A stretch of 64,000 nt of DNA from Herminiimonas sp. Its GTDB lineage: Bacteria; Pseudomonadota; Gammaproteobacteria; Burkholderiales; Burkholderiaceae. The notes below the pieces were generated by a model. It made no database searches. It was given only the letters and a program-made list of their open reading frames with translations, and was not told the origin of the DNA. A program made the position numbers and the translations under genes. This document shows positions 9,175-18,086 of the stretch, one piece after another. The stretch is from assembly GCF_030655415.1 (NCBI RefSeq), contig NZ_JAURVN010000015.1:310001-374000 (forward strand), read 5' to 3'. Position 1 is the stretch's first letter. Each line of letters starts with the position of its first letter.

Positions 9175-9947
9175 GTAGGTAAAGTTTGAGTAGCCACAGT
9201 ATGCAAACCGATCAACACCAGATTATCGACGCGCTGATAAGCAATCGACAGCTGCGGCGCAATCAAATCCGCCGCGCCGCCAGCCAGAATACAGCAAACC
9301 TCGTCGTCAGGATGCGCGTTTGAGTGCGCCGCAAATGCACGTTCTATCGCGCCGGCCTGCGCCGCCAAACAACCGCTGACGATCGCCGCATCCGTATGAT
9401 CGGCAAATGGTTGCGAGGCATCCGCGTGCAAGGCAACTTCCGGCAGCTGCGCAGTATTTTTTGCGAGTGACGATGCCATCAAACCCAATCCGGGCAAAAT
9501 CATGCCGCCGACAAAAGTGCCGTCTGCATTCACGGCATCGATGGTGGTCGCCGTACCGCAAGTCGCGACCAGCAAATTTTTATTCGGGAACAAGGCATGC
9601 GCACCGATGACTGCGGCAAAACGATCGCTGCCGAGCTGGTTCGGATTCAAATATTGATTGCGCACACCGCCTAACAAAGCAGCAGACTCAAACCATTCCA
9701 TCGCGACTGGCTTCATGCCGGCCGAATGCGATACCGCTTTTTCAAGTTCGTCGCGCATCCCGGCGCCGGCCACGTTTGACAAAAGAATACGACCGATTTT
9801 AAAAGCACTCCACGCCTGCACCAGTTGCGCTGCATCGGCGCGCGCCACGTTGCCTGATGCATGCCAGATGCCCGGCGTCTGCGCGATCGATCTATCGACC
9901 ACCGCCCATTTGATACGCGTATTGCCTGCGTCGACCAATAACAACAT
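9168..9947 (-). CDS. coaX: Type III pantothenate kinase
   Basis: 259 residues from the ATG at 9945-9947 (MLLLVDAGNTRIKWAVV). Catalyses ATP-dependent phosphorylation of pantothenate, the first committed step to coenzyme A. Seen: the phosphate-1 motif DAGNTRIKW, GSDRFAAVIGA (about 100), the phosphate-2 motif LVATCGTATTIDAV and GGMILPGLGLM. It follows birA by 34 nt, the usual birA-coaX (baf) pairing in betaproteobacteria. An upstream frame extension has no family residues. Confidence 0.94.
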   Translation of the reverse strand: MLLLVDAGNTRIKWAVVDRSIAQTPGIWHASGNVARADAAQLVQAWSAFKIGRILLSNVAGAGMRDELEKAVSHSAGMKPVAMEWFESAALLGGVRNQYLNPNQLGSDRFAAVIGAHALFPNKNLLVATCGTATTIDAVNADGTFVGGMILPGLGLMASSLAKNTAQLPEVALHADASQPFADHTDAAIVSGCLAAQAGAIERAFAAHSNAHPDDEVCCILAGGAADLIAPQLSIAYQRVDNLVLIGLHTVATQTLPTC

Positions 9948-9981
9948 CGTCTTGTTTCTCCGTGTATTTCTCTGTGTATTC

Positions 9982-10767
9982 TTATGCAGTTCGCAAGGAC
10001 ACATCGCCAGCGACAATCGCAATACGGCCATCTGCTGTATCCAGCAATAAGCGACCCGCATCATCAACGCCGGCCGCTGTACCGCTATGCAGAATTTTTC
10101 CTTGATCCAGAATATTCACATCAAGTCCGCCATAGGCGTCCAGCGCATTCCACGCGGCTGCAAAAGCAGAAAATCCATGTTGCTCGAATGCCGGCAAGGC
10201 GACGCTAAAACGATTCAGCAAGGCAGCCATGACTGGTTCACGTTGCGCCAGCAACTCGGGCGCATCGGCTACAGCACGACCTAGTTGCTCGCTTAATTGC
10301 TCAGCCTGCGCAAGATTGATGCCTATGCCTATGATGGTCCAGATCGCTGAGCGATCGTCTTTATCCACTGCGGTTTCAATCAAGATGCCGGCCAACTTGT
10401 CGCCGTCTTTTAATACATCATTAGGCCATTTCAAGCTGGCAGCGACGCCGAACGATGTCAGCGCTTCTGCCACGACGACACCAACCGCAAGCGATAAGCC
10501 CGCCAGCGCTTGAGCCGGCAAGTCAAATTTCCACGCCAGAGAAAATGTCAGCGTGGCGCCAGCCGACGAATGCCAGTTGCGGCCAGCGCGGCCTTTACCC
10601 GCCGTTTGCGACTCGGCCCACAACAAGGTCGGACCAGTGAGCCGCCCCACTTCAGACAGCAAATCGGCATTGGTCGACCCAGTTTCGGCGACGATATGGA
10701 TGGCAATATTCTGTGCGCTTGATTCACACAATGAAGCAAGGGTTTTTACTGTGGCGGTCAATGTCAT
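9982..10767 (-). CDS. birA: Biotin--[acetyl-CoA-carboxylase] ligase, short form
   Basis: 261 residues. Activates biotin to biotinyl-AMP and attaches it to the carboxylase biotin carrier. Seen: ETGSTNADL (about 28-36), the biotin-binding loop AGKGRAGRNWHS, KWPNDVLKDGDKLAGILIE, the IIGIGINL strand and a small C-terminal SH3-like domain. It lacks the N-terminal winged helix of E. coli BirA, so it should not repress the biotin operon (class I enzyme). First gene of birA-coaX-SPOR; divergent from the Mla operon. Confidence 0.94.
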   Translation of the reverse strand: MTLTATVKTLASLCESSAQNIAIHIVAETGSTNADLLSEVGRLTGPTLLWAESQTAGKGRAGRNWHSSAGATLTFSLAWKFDLPAQALAGLSLAVGVVVAEALTSFGVAASLKWPNDVLKDGDKLAGILIETAVDKDDRSAIWTIIGIGINLAQAEQLSEQLGRAVADAPELLAQREPVMAALLNRFSVALPAFEQHGFSAFAAAWNALDAYGGLDVNILDQGKILHSGTAAGVDDAGRLLLDTADGRIAIVAGDVSLRTA

Positions 10768-10879
10768 GTGCGCATTGTAGCGGGATGGCTACGCCGACGG
10801 AACCAATCCAGCGACCGGCAGCTCGCGGATGTGCGGTGCCGCACGTGACGCCCGCGCGTTTCTCCCTTACACTTCCCGC

Positions 10880-12007
10880 ATGCCCAACGATGCATCCCCT
10901 ACTCTCAGCTACACCTCAGACGACAATGCCACTGCGACGCTAACCGGATCGTGGCAGGTACGCGCACTGGCGGAGGGCAACACGATGCAAACCATCACCG
11001 CAGCACTGCAAGCACCTGCCAAAGTGACGGATGAAGTGCGCTGGGATCTGTCGCAAGTGACAGCACTGGATTATATAGGCGCCCAATTATTGTGGGACGC
11101 GTGGGGCAAAAAGCGGCCAGCGCAATTGACGCTGGCACCGCAACATGAAGATTTTTTCCATAGACTGGAAGAAACCGGCCCGCTGGCTTTAAAGAAGCCG
11201 CCTAAAAAATACTGGTACGCGCCTACCTCTTTGCGCTTACTCAAGGACAAGCTGCAGGATCATCTGATCGGCTTCGTCAGCCTGATTGGCCAGTTGGTAA
11301 TGGATCTGGGCCGTTTCGTCAAAGAACCTGTGCGCGGCCCCTGGAAAGAAATTTCCGCGAATATTTTTCATACCGGTTATCAGGCACTGGGAATTACCGC
11401 GCTGGTGGGATTTTTAATCGGCGTCGTGCTGTCTTATTTATCGGCACAACAATTGCATCAATTTGGCGGCGATGTCTTCCTCGTCAATATTCTGGGCATG
11501 AGTGTGGTGCGTGAGCTCGGCCCTTTGCTGGCAGCAATTCTGGTGGCGGGTCGGTCCGGCTCATCGATCACGGCGCAGCTAGGCGTGATGCGCGTCAATG
11601 AAGAACTCGACGCGATGCTGGTGATGGGCTTGCCGCACGGCTATCGCTTGATCATGCCGAAAGTGATTGCGCTGGCGATAGCGATGCCTTTGTTGGTGGT
11701 GTGGACAGATGCGATGGCCTTGATAGGCGGCATGGTCGCGGCCAATCTGGAGCTCGGTTTGTCGTACAAATATTTTATTCGCGAATTGCCGGATGCCGTG
11801 CCGATTGCGAATTACTGGATAGGTTTGGGCAAGGGCGTTGTCTTCGGCGGCTTGATTGCATTGGTCGCATGTCACTTCGGATTACGCATAGAACCAAATA
11901 CAGAGAGCTTGGGTGAAGGCACCACGACTTCAGTGGTCAGCGCCATCACCATCGTGATTCTGGCGGATGCGGTGTTTGCCATCATCTTCACCGGAGTGGG
12001 GTTTTAA
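10880..12007 (+). CDS. MlaE-type lipid ABC permease fused to a STAS (MlaB-like) domain
   Basis: 375 residues from the ATG at 10880; an in-frame start at 10829 would add 17 residues with no family character. Residues about 1-95 form a STAS-like domain (VRWDLSQVTALDYIGAQLLWDAW), followed by an MlaE permease of 5-6 membrane segments with the signature GRSGSSITAQLGVMRVNEELDAMLVMG. In E. coli, MlaB and MlaE are separate proteins; here they are one chain. Inferred: inner-membrane permease of an MCE phospholipid transporter. Its stop overlaps the ATPase start (TAATG). Confidence 0.92.
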   Translation: MPNDASPTLSYTSDDNATATLTGSWQVRALAEGNTMQTITAALQAPAKVTDEVRWDLSQVTALDYIGAQLLWDAWGKKRPAQLTLAPQHEDFFHRLEETGPLALKKPPKKYWYAPTSLRLLKDKLQDHLIGFVSLIGQLVMDLGRFVKEPVRGPWKEISANIFHTGYQALGITALVGFLIGVVLSYLSAQQLHQFGGDVFLVNILGMSVVRELGPLLAAILVAGRSGSSITAQLGVMRVNEELDAMLVMGLPHGYRLIMPKVIALAIAMPLLVVWTDAMALIGGMVAANLELGLSYKYFIRELPDAVPIANYWIGLGKGVVFGGLIALVACHFGLRIEPNTESLGEGTTTSVVSAITIVILADAVFAIIFTGVGF

Positions 12008-12900
12008 TGGAACACACCAGCGAAAAAGTACCGGAAAATGTAATCGACTGCCCCGCTGCAGACGAAAGCGCACGCCCTATCATCCAGATCGAAAATCTGC
12101 GCACGCAATTCGGCGATACCGTTGTCCATGAAAATGTAAATTTGACCATCAATCAAGGCGAAATTGTTTCGCTGGTTGGTGGTTCTGGTTCAGGCAAAAC
12201 AGTTTTATTGCGCCAGATGCTGGGCTTGAATCATCCGGCGAGCGGTACGGTGCGCATCTTCGGCGAAGACATCAATCAGATCAGCCAGGAAGAGTTGCAA
12301 AAATTACGCAATCGCTGGGGCATGTTGTTCCAGCACGGCGCGCTGTTCTCGGCACTGACAGTATTCGATAACGTGGCGCAGCCTATGCGCGAATTGCGCG
12401 TACTGCCCAAGCAATTGATACGCGAAGCAGCACTGCTGAAATTGCAAATGGCAGGCATCGGTCCTGAGCATGCACTGAAGATGCCATCCGATTTATCCGG
12501 CGGCATGATCAAGCGCGTAGCACTGGCACGTGCACTGGCATTGGAGCCGGAGTTGCTGTTCCTCGATGAGCCGACTGCAGGACTGGACCCGAATGCATCG
12601 GAGAGTTTTGTCGATCTGATCCGTACCTTGCGTGATGAAATGCGCTTGACAGTGGTGATGGTCACGCATGATCTGGATACACTTTTTTCGCTGTCATCGC
12701 GTGTCGCAGTGTTGGCCGACAAACACATCATTGCGTACTGTGATCCGGCCAATGTGGTCGAGTTCAAGCATCCGTTTATTGAAACGTTTTTCCGTGGTGA
12801 GCGTGGTTTGCGCGCCATCGAAGCATTACCAGACTCACCGGAAAACAACGAAGAAAAACGTCAAGCGCAGCAACACCATCATCAGGACAACGCATCGTGA
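12007..12900 (+). CDS. mlaF: Mla-type ABC transporter ATPase
   Basis: 297 residues. Walker A GGSGSGKTVLL (about 58-68), Q-loop region GMLFQHGALFSALTVFDNV, ABC signature LSGGMIKRVALARALAL, Walker B ELLFLDEPTAGLDP and switch histidine VVMVTHDL. The FQHGALFSALTV stretch is typical of MlaF/Ttg2A ATPases. Powers the adjacent permease. The ATG overlaps the permease stop, and mlaD follows after 18 nt. The last 40 residues are charged and His/Gln-rich. Confidence 0.94.
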   Translation: MEHTSEKVPENVIDCPAADESARPIIQIENLRTQFGDTVVHENVNLTINQGEIVSLVGGSGSGKTVLLRQMLGLNHPASGTVRIFGEDINQISQEELQKLRNRWGMLFQHGALFSALTVFDNVAQPMRELRVLPKQLIREAALLKLQMAGIGPEHALKMPSDLSGGMIKRVALARALALEPELLFLDEPTAGLDPNASESFVDLIRTLRDEMRLTVVMVTHDLDTLFSLSSRVAVLADKHIIAYCDPANVVEFKHPFIETFFRGERGLRAIEALPDSPENNEEKRQAQQHHHQDNAS

Positions 12901-12918
12901 ACATTCTAAAAAATAATT

Positions 12919-13857
12919 ATGGAAAATAAAGCGCACGCATTAATGGCCGGCATTTTCACGATCGTTTTATTGATCGCTGCCGTGCTGATTGCCCTCTGGT
13001 TCAACCGCGATCGCGTGGAACGTGTCCCCTACGAAATCGCCACCACGCTGTCAGTGCCGGGCCTCAATCCACAAGCTGGCGTGCGCTATCGCGGCCTCGA
13101 CGTCGGTCGCGTGGATGCCGTCCTGTTTGATCCGCAAAAACCTGGTCAGATCCTGATTCGCTTCAGCGTGTCGAAAGATACGCCCATCACGCACTCGACC
13201 TTTGCAACTTTGAGCTATCAAGGCGTGACCGGCATCGCTTACGTACAACTGGATGACGATGGCACCAAGCCTACTTTGTTGCCATCGACAGCAAAAAAAG
13301 TAGCGCGCATAGAATTGCGTCCGGGTTTCCTCGACACCTTACAGCAACGTGGTCTGGAGATTCTCAAACAAACCGAAGTCGTAATGAGCCAAATCAATAC
13401 ACTCTTGTCTGAAGAAAATCAGAAAGATATTCTGGCCGCTTTCAAGGATGTCAGCGCCGCGGCCAACAAGGTCGGCATGATTCGGGATGACCTCGAACCA
13501 GCATTAAAAAATATGCCTGAATTGACACGCAAGGCAGACAAGGCATTGGCTTCGTTCAATAAACTCTCGGATGACGCGACTCGTTTAACCGGCAGCCTGA
13601 ATGAATTCACCGCCAAGTTGAATGCACCTGACGGCCCATTGAACGGTTTCAACGGCGCAGTCAATAATATCGGCTCGGCTGCTTCCACCGTGGAATATCA
13701 AGTCGTACCGCTGATCGATGAAACTCGCACCACCATGCGCGCACTGAATCGCACCTTGGAGACGGTCAATCAGCAACCACAAAGTATCTTGTTTGGCACC
13801 ACGCCGGCGCAACCAGGGCCAGGCGAAGCCGGCTTCAGCGCACCTGCAAGTAAATAA
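12919..13857 (+). CDS. mlaD: MlaD/MCE-family substrate-binding protein
   Basis: 312 residues. One N-terminal membrane anchor (ALMAGIFTIVLLIAAVLIAL), a single MCE domain (about 38-117, with GLNPQAGVRYRGLDVGRV and STFATLSYQGVTGIAYVQL), then a long predicted helical segment (about 130-270) and a Pro-rich tail. MCE proteins form hexameric rings that pass lipids across the periplasm. It is longer than E. coli MlaD; the helical tail resembles the needle-forming extension of longer MCE proteins, an inference from composition. It lies between the ATPase and the auxiliary lipoprotein. Confidence 0.9.
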   Translation: MENKAHALMAGIFTIVLLIAAVLIALWFNRDRVERVPYEIATTLSVPGLNPQAGVRYRGLDVGRVDAVLFDPQKPGQILIRFSVSKDTPITHSTFATLSYQGVTGIAYVQLDDDGTKPTLLPSTAKKVARIELRPGFLDTLQQRGLEILKQTEVVMSQINTLLSEENQKDILAAFKDVSAAANKVGMIRDDLEPALKNMPELTRKADKALASFNKLSDDATRLTGSLNEFTAKLNAPDGPLNGFNGAVNNIGSAASTVEYQVVPLIDETRTTMRALNRTLETVNQQPQSILFGTTPAQPGPGEAGFSAPASK

Positions 13858-13878
13858 AATCATTGCTCAAGGCTTCCG

Positions 13879-14493
13879 ATGAAAAACATGACTCGCCGAT
13901 TTTTTACCCTGTTCGCACTCAGTTCCAGCTTGCTGCTCACAGCGTGTGCAACCGACCAGCAATCTGCCGCGCTCTTTGATCTGGGCCCCTTGCGCGCGCA
14001 AGCGCCTGTGAGCGCAGGTGCACCCTTGCCTGCCATCAGCATTGCCGATATCAAAGCACCGGTCTGGCTCGATAGTCAGGCCATGTTTTATAGACTGAAT
14101 TACGCCAACGATTTACAACCGCGGCCGTATTCGGCGAGCAAATGGACGATGGCACCGGCACAGTTATTCCAGTTGCGTTTGAAGTCGCGACTGTCGCAAG
14201 CTGGCGGCGTGGTGGTTCCAGCTTCGGATGGCGCAGTCAATCTGCCGGTCTTGCGAATTGAAGCCGATGATTTTTCGCAAGGCTTCGATAGCGCAGGTAA
14301 AAGCAGTGCAAATATCGCCATACGCGCATCCTTATTCGACGGCCGCATTTTGCGCGCACAGAAAATGTTCGTGAAACAAATGCCTACCAGCAGCGCAGAC
14401 GCCCAAGGTGGCGCTGCTGCATTGGCAGTTGCGAGTGATGCAATCATCGATGAAATGGCCGTATGGTTAGCGACACTGCCGCCGAAAAAATAA
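13879..14493 (+). CDS. ABC-type transport auxiliary lipoprotein (PqiC-like)
   Basis: 204 residues. Lipoprotein signal with lipobox LTAC (SSSLLLTACATDQQ, Cys about 23). The mature part resembles the ABC_trans_aux/PqiC family: GPLRAQAP, then PVWLDSQAMFYRLNYAND and PYSASKWTMAPAQLFQ, the last like the R-W-aPP motif. Such outer-membrane lipoproteins accompany MCE operons and probably help dock the MCE needle. This partner suggests an operon of the PqiC-associated type rather than canonical mlaFEDCB, because MlaC is absent. Its 3' end overlaps the next gene by 31 nt. Confidence 0.85.
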   Translation: MKNMTRRFFTLFALSSSLLLTACATDQQSAALFDLGPLRAQAPVSAGAPLPAISIADIKAPVWLDSQAMFYRLNYANDLQPRPYSASKWTMAPAQLFQLRLKSRLSQAGGVVVPASDGAVNLPVLRIEADDFSQGFDSAGKSSANIAIRASLFDGRILRAQKMFVKQMPTSSADAQGGAAALAVASDAIIDEMAVWLATLPPKK

Positions 14494-15620
14494 GTCCGTT
14501 ACCACCGCTCGCGCCGACGCCACAAGCGTCGGCTTTTTCGCGTGGTGCGCTGCTGGCGTATCTACTGCTGATCGTCTATGCCAGTTTGTATCCATTTTCA
14601 GGATGGCAAAGCATGGGCCTGCCGCTGCAAACTTATTTGCTGGCAGGCTTCCCGCGTTACTGGACAGGCTTCGACGTTGCGATCAACATCCTCGGCTATA
14701 TTCCCCTCGGCATCCTGACTGTATACGCGCTCCATCCCAAAATTCGCGGTGCGATTGCCATTGTGCTGGCGATGCTTTTTGGCATCGTGTTGTCCGGCTC
14801 TATGGAAGCAACTCAAACCTTATTGGCAAATCGCGTCGCATCCAATCTGGATTTTTTTACCAATAGCCTGGGCGCATTGATAGGCGGCGTCATCGGCAGT
14901 GTCAGCAGCCATCTGGTGCTGGAGCGCAGTCGCTTGCGCTATTACAGACAGCGCTGGTTTTCGGCACAAGCGAGTCGCGGTTTGATCATTTTTGCGCTAT
15001 GGCCTTTGGCGCAAATTTATCCGCAAAGCTATTTATTCGGCAATGGACAAATGCTGCCTATCTTGTCCGACTGGTTATCGATGCTGCTGGAAATGCCCAT
15101 CGATCTGGGTAGTTTGTTACGCAATGGCGTGCAACTTTCAGTCGAACAATACTGGATGGCAGAAGCGATCATTACGGCTTTGAGCATGAGCGGCGCTTTG
15201 CTCGCCTTGCTATGCATGTTGCGCGACAAGGCGCCACGCGTCGTGCTGTTACTGGCATTGTTGGTTGCCGCGCTGGCCGTCAAAACATTATCGACCGCAT
15301 TATTCTTTACACCAGAAAACGCATTTACCTGGATCACTCCGGGCGCGCAAGGCGGCGTCTTGCTGGGCTTGGGATTGTTGACTGGCTTCGCTTTTCTGCC
15401 GTCATCCACGCAAAGACGCTGCGCCGTCGGACTCTTGATTGCGGCGCTGATCGTGATCAATGTTGCGCCAACTAATCCTTATTTTGTCGCCACACTGGAA
15501 ACCTGGGTGCAGGGCAAATTCCTCAACTTCAACGGTGCGGCGCAATTCCTCTCGCTGCTATGGACGGTTGCCGCATTGTGGTTCCTGCTGCATGCGAGCC
15601 ATCGCGTGAAACGAAAATGA
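14463..15620 (+). CDS. VanZ-like integral membrane protein
   Basis: 385 residues, about ten predicted membrane segments. The N-terminal third matches VanZ-like proteins: LIVYASLYPFSGW, DVAINILGYIPLGILTVYAL and GSMEATQTLLANRVASNLDFFTNSLG contain the conserved Asn/Gly/Glu positions. The C-terminal half is hydrophobic and not recognised. Function unknown; the link to the lipid-transport operon is positional. The start ATG lies inside the preceding lipoprotein gene, and the next in-frame Met falls after TM1, so the 31-nt overlap is probably real and implies coupling. Confidence 0.8.
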   Translation: MVSDTAAEKISPLPPLAPTPQASAFSRGALLAYLLLIVYASLYPFSGWQSMGLPLQTYLLAGFPRYWTGFDVAINILGYIPLGILTVYALHPKIRGAIAIVLAMLFGIVLSGSMEATQTLLANRVASNLDFFTNSLGALIGGVIGSVSSHLVLERSRLRYYRQRWFSAQASRGLIIFALWPLAQIYPQSYLFGNGQMLPILSDWLSMLLEMPIDLGSLLRNGVQLSVEQYWMAEAIITALSMSGALLALLCMLRDKAPRVVLLLALLVAALAVKTLSTALFFTPENAFTWITPGAQGGVLLGLGLLTGFAFLPSSTQRRCAVGLLIAALIVINVAPTNPYFVATLETWVQGKFLNFNGAAQFLSLLWTVAALWFLLHASHRVKRK

Positions 15621-15657
15621 TGCGGGTGTATCATTCCGGTCTTTGAGGAATACCCTG

Positions 15658-15978
15658 ATGACCGAAAACAAACAACATTTTGGCCAGCATCTTTTTATCT
15701 GCATGAATCAACGCGACGATGGCCGCGAATGTTGTGCTGAAAAAGGTGCGCACGCCGCGCAACAGCATCTGAAAGCACGCGTCAAAGAGCTGGGCTTGAG
15801 CCGCAGCGGCGAGGTGCGAGTCAATCAATCCGGCTGCCTCGGTCGCTGCGAAGAAGGCCCTGTACTTGTAATTTATCCGCAAGGCACCTGGTACACCTAT
15901 ATCGACAACGACGACATCGATGAAATCATCGACGAACATCTGGTTGGCGGAAAAATTGTAAGTCGCCTGAAAATCTGA
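15658..15978 (+). CDS. Thioredoxin-like [2Fe-2S] ferredoxin
   Basis: 106 residues; ATG preceded by TTGAGGAATACCCTG. Seen: HLFICMNQRDDGRECCAEKGA with Cys at about 18 and 27-28, then VNQSGCLGRCEEGPVLVIYPQGTWY with a CxxxC pair at about 60-64. The spacing is that of the Shethna-type/NuoE-like 2Fe-2S ferredoxins. Electron-transfer partners are unknown. It is a short separate unit 37 nt after the VanZ-like gene. Confidence 0.87.
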   Translation: MTENKQHFGQHLFICMNQRDDGRECCAEKGAHAAQQHLKARVKELGLSRSGEVRVNQSGCLGRCEEGPVLVIYPQGTWYTYIDNDDIDEIIDEHLVGGKIVSRLKI

Positions 15979-16034
15979 AGTTCTTCATTCGATATTCAAA
16001 TCGCCATACAGCCATCCTTCATTCAAGATAAAAC

Positions 16035-16658
16035 ATGAACGCCCAAACCCAACGTTTTTCCTTGCAAGGTGCAGCCGGCGCGCTTGAATGCGCATTGGAT
16101 ATTCCTGAAACGACACCGCGCGGCCTCGCGCTGATCGGCCATCCGCATCCGCTGTTCGGCGGCACGATGGATAACAAGGTTGTACATACCTTGACACGCG
16201 CATTCGTGGCACTTGGCTATGCAGCGGTACGCATGAATTTTCGCGGCGTCGGTGCTTCTGAAGGTGCATACGATGAAGGCGTGGGCGAGACCGACGACAT
16301 GGCGCAATTGCTGACGCATATGCGTGAACAATATCCGGATGTACCGTTTGCATTGGCCGGCTTTTCTTTCGGTACCTTCGTGCAAACTCAATTGCAAAAG
16401 CGTTTGGAAGAACAAGGCACGCCGGCCGAGCGTCTGGTATTGGTCGGCTCCGCGCCGGGCAAATGGCCTTTGCCTGATGTGCCAGCCGATACCATTTTGA
16501 TACACGGCGAGTTCGATGAAACGATTCCATTAACGAATGTTTTTGAATGGGCGCGTCCGCAAGATCTGCCTGTAATCGTCGTGCCGGGTGCCGATCATTT
16601 CTTTGGCCGCAAGCTGCATCACATCAAAAATCACGTCATTGCATTGTGGCGTGCTTGA
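16035..16658 (+). CDS. Alpha/beta hydrolase
   Basis: 207 residues. Seen: HPHPLFGGTMDNKVV (oxyanion region, about 36-50), MNFRGVGASEG, the nucleophile elbow GFSFGTFV (Ser about 111), the acid loop HGEFDETIPL (Asp about 161 or 163) and a C-terminal PGADHFFGRKLHHI with the catalytic His. It matches the COG2945 group of small serine hydrolases, often annotated as CocE/NonD or dienelactone-hydrolase-like. Substrate unknown; cytoplasmic (no signal peptide). Confidence 0.88.
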   Translation: MNAQTQRFSLQGAAGALECALDIPETTPRGLALIGHPHPLFGGTMDNKVVHTLTRAFVALGYAAVRMNFRGVGASEGAYDEGVGETDDMAQLLTHMREQYPDVPFALAGFSFGTFVQTQLQKRLEEQGTPAERLVLVGSAPGKWPLPDVPADTILIHGEFDETIPLTNVFEWARPQDLPVIVVPGADHFFGRKLHHIKNHVIALWRA

Positions 16659-16772
16659 TGGAACTTGTTTCCATCTCTGTCCGTCCAAGTGCCGCACGTC
16701 TATAATTACCCTTTCTTCAATCAGCAGATGCATGATCGACATGATCATCGCTTGTGCGCAATGCAAAGTCTT

Positions 16773-17951
16773 ATGAAAAAATTATTTGCGGTCATCGCAG
16801 CCTCCATCTTTTCCCTTTCCGCCGTCGTCACCAGCAACGCCGTTGCGCAGACATCTTTTGCACAAGCTATCCCGGCACCGACCATCGCTGCCAAATCGTG
16901 GCTGTTACTCGATTCGACCAGCAATCAAATCCTGGCATCAAGCGAGCCGGATATGCGCATAGAGCCGGCGTCGCTGGTCAAATTAATGACGGCGTACATT
17001 GCCTTTTCTGCAATTCAGGAAAAACGCATCAGCTTGAATCAAATGGTGACCGTCTCGACCAATGCGTGGAAAGTCGATGCAGAAAGCTCGAAAATGTTTA
17101 TCGAGCCGCGCGTGCCGGTTTCGGTTAACGATTTGCTGTACGGCTTGATCGTGCAATCGGGTAACGATGCTGCAGTGGCATTGGCAGAAACAGTTGCAGG
17201 CACTGAAGATGCCTTTGCAGTGTTGATGAACCGTGAAGCAGAACGCATGGGCATGAAGTCCACCCGTTTCGCCAATTCGCATGGCTTGCCTAGCCCGAAT
17301 AATTATTCGACCGCACGCGATCTTTCGATTTTGGCCGAGCATTTGGTCAACGACCACCCAGAGTTTTACAAGATCTATGCGACCAAGGATTTCACGTACA
17401 ACAAGATCAAGCAATCCAACCGCAATCGTTTGCTGTGGCTGGACCCAAGCGTGGACGGTATGAAAACTGGCCATACGCAACAAGCTGGTTACTGCCTGAT
17501 TTCGACAGCTAAACGTCCGAATGGCAATCATGAACGTCGCTTGATTTCTGTTGTGCTGGGTACCACTTCAGATCAATCCCGCGCGCAAGAAAGCCAGAAG
17601 CTGTTGAACTGGGGCTTCCAGAATTTCGACACGGTCAAACTGTATTCAAAAGATGTGGCAATCGCCACGCCTAGTGTCTGGAAAGGTTCGCAAAACAGCG
17701 TCAAGATCGGCTTTACGCATGATGTTTATGTGACCGTGCCAAAAGGCCAAGGCGACAAAATCAAACCACTGCTGTCGCGCAAAGATCCACTGGTCGCGCC
17801 TATCGACAAAAACAGCCAGGTTGGCACTATCAAGGTGATGTCGTCCGAAAATAAAGTCATTACCGAATTGCCGGTAGTAGCCTTGGAACAAGTAGCGCAA
17901 GCCGGCATGTTCGGCCGCGCACTTGATTCGATCCGTTTGTGGATACATTAA
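16773..17951 (+). CDS. dacC: D-alanyl-D-alanine carboxypeptidase (PBP5/6 type)
   Basis: 392 residues from the ATG at 16773; an in-frame ATG at 16761 would add four residues, and no strong ribosome site separates them. Signal peptide (KKLFAVIAASIFSLSAVVTSNAVAQ). Penicillin-binding motifs: SxxK in EPASLVKLMTAY (about 63-66), SxN in QSGNDAAVAL and KTG in GMKTGHTQQAGYC. A PBP5-like C-terminal domain (about 285-380) ends in an amphipathic helix (GMFGRALDSIRLWIH) that would anchor it to the membrane. It trims terminal D-Ala from peptidoglycan. It precedes the D-amino-acid aminotransferase gene, a conserved betaproteobacterial order, but a strong terminator separates them. Confidence 0.94.
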   Translation: MKKLFAVIAASIFSLSAVVTSNAVAQTSFAQAIPAPTIAAKSWLLLDSTSNQILASSEPDMRIEPASLVKLMTAYIAFSAIQEKRISLNQMVTVSTNAWKVDAESSKMFIEPRVPVSVNDLLYGLIVQSGNDAAVALAETVAGTEDAFAVLMNREAERMGMKSTRFANSHGLPSPNNYSTARDLSILAEHLVNDHPEFYKIYATKDFTYNKIKQSNRNRLLWLDPSVDGMKTGHTQQAGYCLISTAKRPNGNHERRLISVVLGTTSDQSRAQESQKLLNWGFQNFDTVKLYSKDVAIATPSVWKGSQNSVKIGFTHDVYVTVPKGQGDKIKPLLSRKDPLVAPIDKNSQVGTIKVMSSENKVITELPVVALEQVAQAGMFGRALDSIRLWIH

Positions 17952-17993
17952 TGCTGTCGGGCATAGGTACCTGACTGACAAGTAAGAACAAGT

Positions 17994-18041
17994 AAAAGAA
18001 AAGCGGCGCATTCAAACTTTTGAATGTGCCGCTTTTCTTTT
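17994..18041 (+). terminator. Strong terminator after dacC
   Basis: A near-perfect 23-bp stem (17994-18016 with 18019-18041, one G.T pair) around the core aagcggcgcattcaaa / tttgaatgtgccgctt, flanked by A-rich and T-rich tracts. Forty-three nt after the dacC stop. It indicates that the lip cluster has its own promoter in 18042-18086. Confidence 0.9.
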
Positions 18042-18086
18042 GTTCTCGTCTTTTCCCTGCGCATAGTCTGAGCGGGTATTCGCTTT

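Noticed and set aside
16657..16675. Seven-bp hairpin at the end of the hydrolase gene
   Set aside because: Overlaps the stop codon, has no T-run and is short; could be chance.
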